Source: Anticarsia gemmatalis (Eukaryota > Arthropoda > Insecta > Lepidoptera > Erebidae). From it: a DNA stretch of 64,000 nt. Location: positions 7,311,001-7,375,000 of the forward strand of contig NC_134763.1 of NCBI RefSeq assembly GCF_050436995.1, given 5' to 3'. The translations under genes were made by a program, and so were the position numbers. Shown piece by piece: positions 15,301 through 24,300 of the stretch. Every line of letters starts with the position of its first letter. The stretch's first letter is position 1. The notes under the pieces are model-generated. The model saw only the letters and a list, made by a program, of their open reading frames with translations. It was not told the origin of the DNA and did not search any database.

Positions 15301-18300
15301 TAATAAGGTACTCAAGTTTTATTGCAAAAGAAAGTCCCGTAAGTTCTTATGAATTACTTTTGAATTCAATGTGGTCTCAAAAGCCGAGGAAAGGTAATTT
15401 ATGAGTAAAATTTTCCTTTTATAACGCCAGACGATACGCCGTATTGAAACAGTTTGTGAATTTTAATAGTGCAATTTATAACATTGGCAATCGAATACTT
15501 TAGAAATAGCAATCTTGATTTTTATCTAATTGGTCCTGAATGTAAAATTTACGATATACTAGAATATTTTTTAGGAGGCATTCAACTTAAAACATCTTAA
15601 GTCGTTTATCTATTTATAGAAATAGGATTAGTTGTTTTGTGTAGACTACTAATGTTGTTCAAATTTGATTAGAATAGGTTCGTTAACCTTAGGAGAATCA
15701 ACCGTAGTTTATGAAATTAAAATTCAATTTACGATGATTCCTGTTTTTGAAAAATATAAGTTATTTACAATGATAGATCAATAAACGTTTTTATTCTTTT
15801 GCATTTTCGGATATTCTTATTTGAGACATTGTAACATCACTATTTTGAAGTTAGTTGCAAATAAAATGAAATCCGAAAATCGCCAGACTTTTGGACAAAA
15901 AAAATATTTTGCGTTAGTGTAAAATATTAATAAAATGTTATGCGGTCGTATGAAAAATATGTTGGCTATATTTAACCAGTCTCATTTCGCATGTTATAAT
16001 ATTTCGTAAACAAGCAAAGCTCTAAGTTGTAACAAGTTTTGTAATCAAGTTTAAATCACCGACATAAGACATACCAAATGTATTTTTAGCACATAAACAT
16101 GTTGCTTAACACATATTTTTCAATAACTTTAGACGAAAAATACCTATTTTTATATGCCAAGACATAAATTATAACAGTCATAGTATAATCATATAGTTTT
16201 ATAGATATCTCACGAAAATAATAACCGTTTGTGGAAATGATAATACGTTATTGGAGTTTTATTAATTCAACGGTGAAGAAAATCATTGTCATGAATCTTG
16301 TATGCTTAAAAATTTAACACACGCTTTTCTTGAGGACACGTAACGTCCCTAAACTTCTATTAACCAGCGTGGTGGACTCAAAGCCTAACCGCTCCCTCAA
16401 TTGGAAAGGACACCCTGCTTAGCAGTGGGACAAAAATAGGATAAAAAATTGAGTTATCGCAATTTGCGTAACCATAACATCAGCGATTAATTTTCATAAT
16501 ACAACCGACCACAGGACTTGCTCATAGATCCACATCGAACTGACAAGCTAATACCTATTGAAACTATATAGGTACACTAGGTACTTATAGTGACTTTGAA
16601 TGGAATTAGTACGGTCCACAGACAACTGAGGTCTCATTAAACAGGGAGTGTGAAGGCAGGAACTTCGCTATTCGCTTGCCTTGATACCGTTCCGCGTTAG
16701 AGGTGAATCACACATCAACATGTCATAGAACACAGATATTAGTATGGAGATATAAACATCAGTTCTATTCCCCTATAGAATATGTCTCGTTTTTAATATT
16801 GAAATAGCTCTCAAGCTTCGGAAAACAGGTGAAAAGTCTCCAAAATAATGTCTTGTTTTCGTAACGAATAATGAGAATTAGTGCTAGTAGCAATTATGTG
16901 GCATTTTAGAATAGAAACAAGTGACAATAGTTCCCTAAAACAGGTGGAATATGTTTTCATCTAGGATTATTGTGTACGGTGTACAATCTACAGAAGATTG
17001 TTATAGTGGTTTCTTTAGTCGTTGCTATTACGCATGCATACCTCATATAAACCATTAGTTGAATCAAAATTCTAAGCCCACACGCCGCTAGACTTTACGT
17101 AAACAAGCAATGCAAATAAATCTGATTCTTCAAGTCCTATCTAACCATGGAACGATCTAGGCAACAGTAGCGCGATTCTGTACTCGGTACTGTCGAGTAT
17201 CGAAAGTTTGACATATAGAATGTACTGCCAAAATAATTCTTACGACGCGCGTCAGAGGCGCTGATCAGATTTTCATATAAAATTTCTCGATGACAAGCAG
17301 GTTGTCGGTAGTCGATAGTCAATAGTAATGGAGAAGCTACAGGTTAAATTAAAATGTTATAGATTTCTTTGATAACTATCTTTACTTACACAATATCTTT
17401 TAAATCTAGGTGGCGTTATTAATATCGGAAGATATTTATTTTGATTATTTGATATCTGTATTGTCAGTATCTTGATTGCCTTTATCAACATTATTACGGG
17501 CTGGCCTAGTTTTGTACAAAAGCCAAACATATTCCGAAATGTTACTCATGAACCGAACACTCAAGAAAATCACGATATATTTTGATGCATCAATGATCTT
17601 GTTTGTTTATCTATCTAATATATCATAGCAGACGGAGTTGTGGGTTCAACTCCCACGCGATGTTTTTGAGATATATTGATAACTGTATTAACTGTTTCGG
17701 GACTGTATTGATGATTCAATTACTTTATAAATATGCAAATAATTCAATTTTAAAGCATAGAAGAATAGATAATATTCTTGCAAGGCAAAGCGAGATCAAT
17801 TAGATGAAAATTAAAGTACCAAATCTGTCTTCAGTCTATCAGATCAAAGGTTGTATGTAGTACTATATTCATTTCATGGTTTTGCCTATTTTAAATCATA
17901 AAATGGATTGCTACTGCCAAGTGTCCTAGGCGCAGGTATGGTTATTCTTCTCTTCTTGTTGTCGTATGGTTAGTGGTCTACTTAATATCAAAGTTGTATA
18001 AGCCGAAAGCCTTTGACGTGGCTTAACGACTGTTATCTTAATTGACAACAACTGGGATCGACTTTTTACGTGCCCTCCAAAGGACGGAGATGCCCAGTTC
18101 ATACCACTATGCGGTCACCTATCTATGGAATGACAGCGCCAAGGTATGCTTAACACACAGATCGTTTACCGGTGAGCGCAACTGGTAAATAAGTTAAATT
18201 AATTCAATAGCTATGATTAGGTAATATAATAATACTTATTCCCACCAGCACAAGGTCGCAAGGCATAACAAAGTACACCAATATGTCATGGTGAACCAAT

Positions 18301-21300
18301 CCATCATGCACATAGGACACGTAACCACAGTCGAGTGGTTCTGTACTATGAGCGATTGCTACAAACTGGTTTTGTTTGTCAATGTTATTAATTATTACTA
18401 AGTTAGTACGAATGTTAATGGAGCACGCAACATAGACTTTTGTCTTTCGTAATGTTACAGAGAACATGATATATAACTAAGATAATTTTTCTATAGCGAC
18501 TTCTTGCTAGGCCTCCGTGGCGCAGTGATAATCGGGTTTAATTCCCACACGTAATAAATATTTGTGTTATTCACAAATAATTGTTTTGGGTCTGGTTGTA
18601 CTTTGTGTCCGTTGTTTGTATGTTTGTAAAAGTCCAATTGTATTTTTTAAAGTGTGGGGAAGTTATATATCGTACGGTAACCGGTCAGCCTAGTGTCAAA
18701 AATGATCAAGCCGACCGAAGGCCATACCTTGACAATTGACATTTTTATAAAAAGCTACACATAGGAATAAAACTGTCACCGTTCAGAAACAATTAGTCAA
18801 GTAATAGATAGGTATAATATACGTTAATTGACATACTAATTGCCACTGTCGCCTTCAATATAATTTAATTCCTAACTGATTAGCAGCATCTTCAACAGGT
18901 AAAAAATAAATAAATACATTTTCCGCGACAGTTTTCCCTGATTGAATCAACAATCATTTATCTAAATCTCATAAACCTACTTTTTCATTAAAAAAAATCT
19001 ACAATACTTTAGTTGTATTAAATAAATAATATTTTACTGACCTACTTGTGATTTTCAGAGGTAAAACAGTTCAGTAGACAGTAGATACCAGTATTCAATA
19101 GACACTAATATCTCTCTCGGCTGTTCTATTTCTTTTGTCTGTATAACATTAATCCTTCTTTTTATAATAATAACTTTTTTGTCTATGCTGAATGAGCTAT
19201 TCGTGTGCTTAATCCCAGTACTTTTACTGAAAATACTACGACGTAGGTACAATACCAACGTATACAATAAGATAGTATGAGTACATTATTGTAAATAACG
19301 CTAATTAACAAATAAATGAACTAATAATATTAAAATGCTAAAGTGGGATTATGATGAATTGTAAGTATGGATGGATGGATCTCATTATTCATCACGAAAA
19401 AACGATCGGACGGATTTTATGAATTTTGGAACATTGATTGCTTATAACCCCGGGATTTTTTTTAACGCGGATAAAGTCGAAAAAGAAGCTAGTAAATAAA
19501 TAAGTATCAATAAAACTGGAAACAATAAGTCTTCAGTAATATTGATGTTTCTACCGGACATTTTTTAGGTCACAGTTCACTTAAACGTCTCTTAACGAAG
19601 TAAAAAAATCCTTTAAAGTGAGTCTCTTAAACAAAAGTTGAATACTAATTAACTTACCTAGTTGCAATTAAAAGTCATTAATTATGCATTTTTTGTAGAC
19701 ATTCACACCGATGTGTTTTCGTTCACATACTCACTCGTTAATTGTTTGCAGACAATAGTTATATGTTAATTGACTTAACTGTGTTTATTTGTACAAAAAC
19801 ACGTATAAATTATCATAATCTTATGAGTTTACAAATTGTCAGACATTCACACGATGACTTCTAACTTTTGATATGAAACTAGCGAACTGCTCCGGCCCCG
19901 CCCGGGTTAAGTCAGCTGTTTAACACACCTTAAAAAATGTTACAACACTTCTTAGTTTGAGAATCATTCTACCTATTTGTGAAAACCGCATGAAATTCCG
20001 TTTAGTAGTTATTGAGTTTATCGTGAATAGACAGACAAAGGCGGCGAGGGGACTTTATTTTATGAGTGACAGTGATTAGTAAAAAAAATGTAATTGCTGC
20101 AAAATGAACCTTTTAAGCACTACCATATTATTTGCTTTCCTATTATGTAAACGCCTCGAATATGCCAATTAACAAACATCTTATTAAAATTCCCGTGTTT
20201 TATCGGTAACATAGTAAGAATTTCCAACCTGTTTGTAGTTCCAAATCTTTTGTAAATTAGTTCATCAAAATACCAAGTGTACCTACTATAAATATTTTCA
20301 GCAATCGAATAGCAGTGTTGTCAAAATAGCCAGTCCAAAACATACAGCCGTAGCAAGAATACATTATATTAAGGAGTTTAAGCCACGTTAAGTAATTACT
20401 AAGTTAATAAGAAAAGCGGAATGATCTTCATCTGTACTTTATAGTAATTATCCCTGTGTTTATTTATCAGGCTTACTACAAACATATTCGGTTCGGCATT
20501 AATCGGCAAAACCGAATTGCAGTGTAGATGAACCTGATCGCCACAAGCCGAGAAAGTGTTCCTTCGAGTCGGTTTTGTTGTTTGATAAATATTGCCGAAC
20601 CGAATATGTGTGTAGAAGTTCACGGTTTTTTAAGGGTCGGCAACGCGCACGTGATGCCCCTGGTGTTGCAGGCGTCCATAGGCTGCAGTAACCGCTTACC
20701 ATCAGGTGGGCCGCATGCTTGATTGCCACCGTCGTGGTATAAAAAAAAAATAAACTTCTGGATAAGAATCAGATAGCTTAGCAGATAGAATTTTGACAGC
20801 TGTTTTGATACATTTTCTGTCACTTTATCTACCGGATAGGTAATGTAATACATATCCTAAGGCCTTTCTCATTCCTGGATTATTATTTTTTAATTGCTTG
20901 GTGGTTATTTTGATAAAATGAAGTAGAATATGGTTTTATTGTGTGAAACTGGTAAAACTGTGTTCTTCCTCAATGGTCTACTGTTATCTTAAATTTCATC
21001 CACGGATAAAACCACACTTCAATCAGGCAAAAATAATCGCTGCTATTATGCTGCTAAGTATTCTAAGACCTCGACAATTTTTTAACTGCATTTACGCAAG
21101 ACATCCATCGACATACACATAATATCTTACGACAATCATAACATTAACATCTACAATAATAAATGAACATTATTATTTATTGTGATGATTAAAGCTGATA
21201 AGTTGTATCGATAAGTAACGCAAGTGTATGTTTGTTTCAGTTTTGTTTGGTATGCGTGTCATATACACGTACAGTCCTCGATGAATAGCAGCGTGGATTT

Positions 21301-24300
21301 CTTTGAAAGTCTCATCGACGAAGATGGGCGCTTCGCCGAGTTAAATTGTCAGGAGCCACAACGAGGCTATCGGCCCAGACAACGACAACTGGCTCAAGGT
21401 ACACCTATATTTCATTGTTATATATTATCTACAGTATTTATTCAAGTACCATTAGTATCTAACATCAATAAATCATATTCATATATTTGTACTCAAACAG
21501 ACTTATTACATAAATATTTGTATAGAACGAAACCAGGAAATCAGACAGAACGCGTTTAAATTCTGCTTTTGTTCAAGCATTCGTTGAAAGTATCCGAACG
21601 TTCTAAATGTCAAAGTCCGGTCATCAAGCCGTGACCTCGGATTCGAACCAGTGTTGCCGTATTTTAAAAATCCGTCGATTTTGTATTTATTTTGTCGATA
21701 AACTTCTCAGTTTGTCACATAACTTCGGTACGATGTGACCGTAATAGCTGCAATTATTTACACCAAATGTTGTTAGAATTGGATCGCAACTTCGACAATT
21801 TTTAGTGGAAAATTGTAATTGATAAATCTATTAAATTCTATTATTACAATTAATTAAAACTCCAGTTTATACCGATTTTTTTGAGATTAAACGTAAACTG
21901 ATCGGTCATCCCAGCGCGTTAGATGACAATTTCCCACCGCACGCGATGATAGTTAATATCGCGAATTGATAATGTAAGTTTATAAGATTTTTTTACTCAT
22001 ATAAAAATATTGTAAAAGACAAACTGCAACTTCATCTTTGTTCCTTAATTTAGTTCTCTGTCGTTTACTTTGGTACAAAATTAAAATGTTCATATTTTTG
22101 GTTTAAGCATGGCAACTCTGAGTATTAATCTTCCGCTCGCTCGCCAAAGTCGCCAGAAAGAAAACAAAATGGCTGACGTAAATGCTTAGAAGCTCGCGGC
22201 CCAAATGTTTGCGTAAAATTTTAAAATTCGTGAAGTCACATAGACATTATGTCGAATTTGTGTTCTAGAATCGTTTCCAAACCTCCTAAAAGGTTACAAG
22301 ACGGTAGGGACAGCATGTCTGTTGCGCAAACCAACACTTGGATGAATGGTGAGCTTGTGAAGCATTGTAAATATTGATTTATTTATGTGTCAATTGTAAT
22401 AAGTGTCTTTACGATGTGCTAGAGGTCAACAAATGGGTTAATCACGGTGACGAGTGCAGTTGTGTGTCATGGTTTGCAAGTTTTAATTTAGCTCGCGACC
22501 CGAATTCGCTCGCGTAAGATTGTTGCGATTTTTATGTAACTCATGGATGATGTTGTTTCCAGCCGAGAATATCAACAATGGTGGCGGATTATCGCTGTCC
22601 CCGCCCCATACAGTGTCACAGCGCGAGACAGGGACCCAGGTGTCACAGTGCTACAGCGGACCCCCTTCCCCGTGCGGGTCCGCGAGTGCGACTCCTTCAC
22701 CCACGGCATCTCCGGCACCCCCGCCAGGCACTGCCACACTTGATCCAAATTGGCAAGCTACGAAACCCACAGTACGGGAGCGAAATGCAGCTATGTTCAA
22801 CAACCAACTGATGTCTGATATCACATTCATTGTTGGTAGTCCAGGTATGTATTTTAGACATTTTTTAATTTGTAAAGTAGTCTTTTTTATCCACTATAAC
22901 AAATTGATAATTATATTGTTTATGGTTTCCAGGACACACACAAATTATCCCTGCACACAAATATGTACTCGCCACAGCCAGCTCTGTATTTTATGCCATG
23001 TTCTATGGAGGACTAGCAGAATGCAAGCAGGAGATCGAAGTGCCAGATGTAGAGCCATCTGCTTTCCTAACACTGCTAAAGTGAGTATAGTAATTATTTA
23101 AAACTTAAACAGTCATGTGATTTAATAATATGAATGTATCATAATATGTTTTTTCTGTTTCCAGATACATCTACTGTGATGAAATCCAGTTAGAGGCAGA
23201 TACAGTATTATCAACACTATATGTCGCCAAAAAATACATTGTTCCACATTTGGCAAAGGCCTGTGTCAATTATTTGGAAACTAGTCTAACAGCAAAGAAT
23301 GCATGCTTGCTTCTCAGCCAGTCAAGATTATTTGAGGAGCCAGAACTGATGCAGAGATGCTGGGAAGTGATAGATGCACAGGTATGTGAATCAACTGAGA
23401 ATCTCGCCACTATGTGTATTGAACCATCCTCATCCTACAGCAGTCTATTGATGGAACTATCAGAATCGTCCAGTCGAAATTTCTCTAGCCCTGAGAGCAT
23501 GGATAATGTTCGCAGTATTTGCAATTAATTTATATGTATTTTGGAGAAACATTCCAACTAATGACTGATTATCTCATGACCAAAAAATAATATACCTTCT
23601 ACAAACTATCTCATTAATGATTGTAAGACTATGGTTAAGAATACACTAATCTCAAATATCTCACAAAGTATAGTAATATCTCACAGTTGTTATAAAACAT
23701 AATATTAATCTTATATCAAACTAAGAAATAAAAAAAAATATTGTGCCACAAAGTAAAGCATTTGTATACTCAATTTTAGGTTGTGATCTAGGTTTAAGAG
23801 TGAAATGCTATAGATTTATGTTAATCTTTATACTATAGTTTATATAATTTACATTCCTGTCTCTCTCTGTCTATGTATCTCTATATCTAGTCATACTCTA
23901 AATATTAATATATGAACTAGAATAACTGCAATACAGTTTGGCTTGAATTAGTATGCAATGTTGTACAACATTATGTGTTGTGTGAAGCATGTCACTGTTT
24001 ACATTACAATTTTGTAATATTTATATAATGTAATGTATATAGATATGAATAAACTATTCAACAAATTGTATTGCAGTTTCAATAAACCTTGACCTTTTGA
24101 TAACAAATTATTTTATTGTAGGCAGAGATGGCCTTGACATCAGAAGGTTTTGTTGATATTGATGTGTCAACACTTGAATCAGTATTAGCAAGGGAAACAC
24201 TCAACTGTAAGGAAATCAACTTGTTTGAAGCAGCTTTGGCTTGGGCACACGCTGAATGTGTCAGAAGAGAGATTGACCCAACACCCTCTAACAAACGGGC

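Larger units (their letters stand above)
3848..21280. other. Left part of the large BRF1 intron: no gene seen
   Basis: About 17 kb of AT-rich intron lies between BRF1 exon 4 and the nested BTBD gene. The open frames here are short (under about 90 codons), lack splice-site context and match nothing I recognise. The recognisable content is transposon debris, listed separately, and one GC-rich promoter-like patch near 14450-14760. The 72-codon frame at 10650-10868 has an ATG but no family features, so I do not call it a gene. Confidence 0.6.

Noticed and set aside
22520..23101. 193-codon continuous plus frame
   Set aside because: It fuses BTBD exon 2 with intron read-through and an out-of-frame reading of exon 3. 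The spliced model restores the BTB domain.
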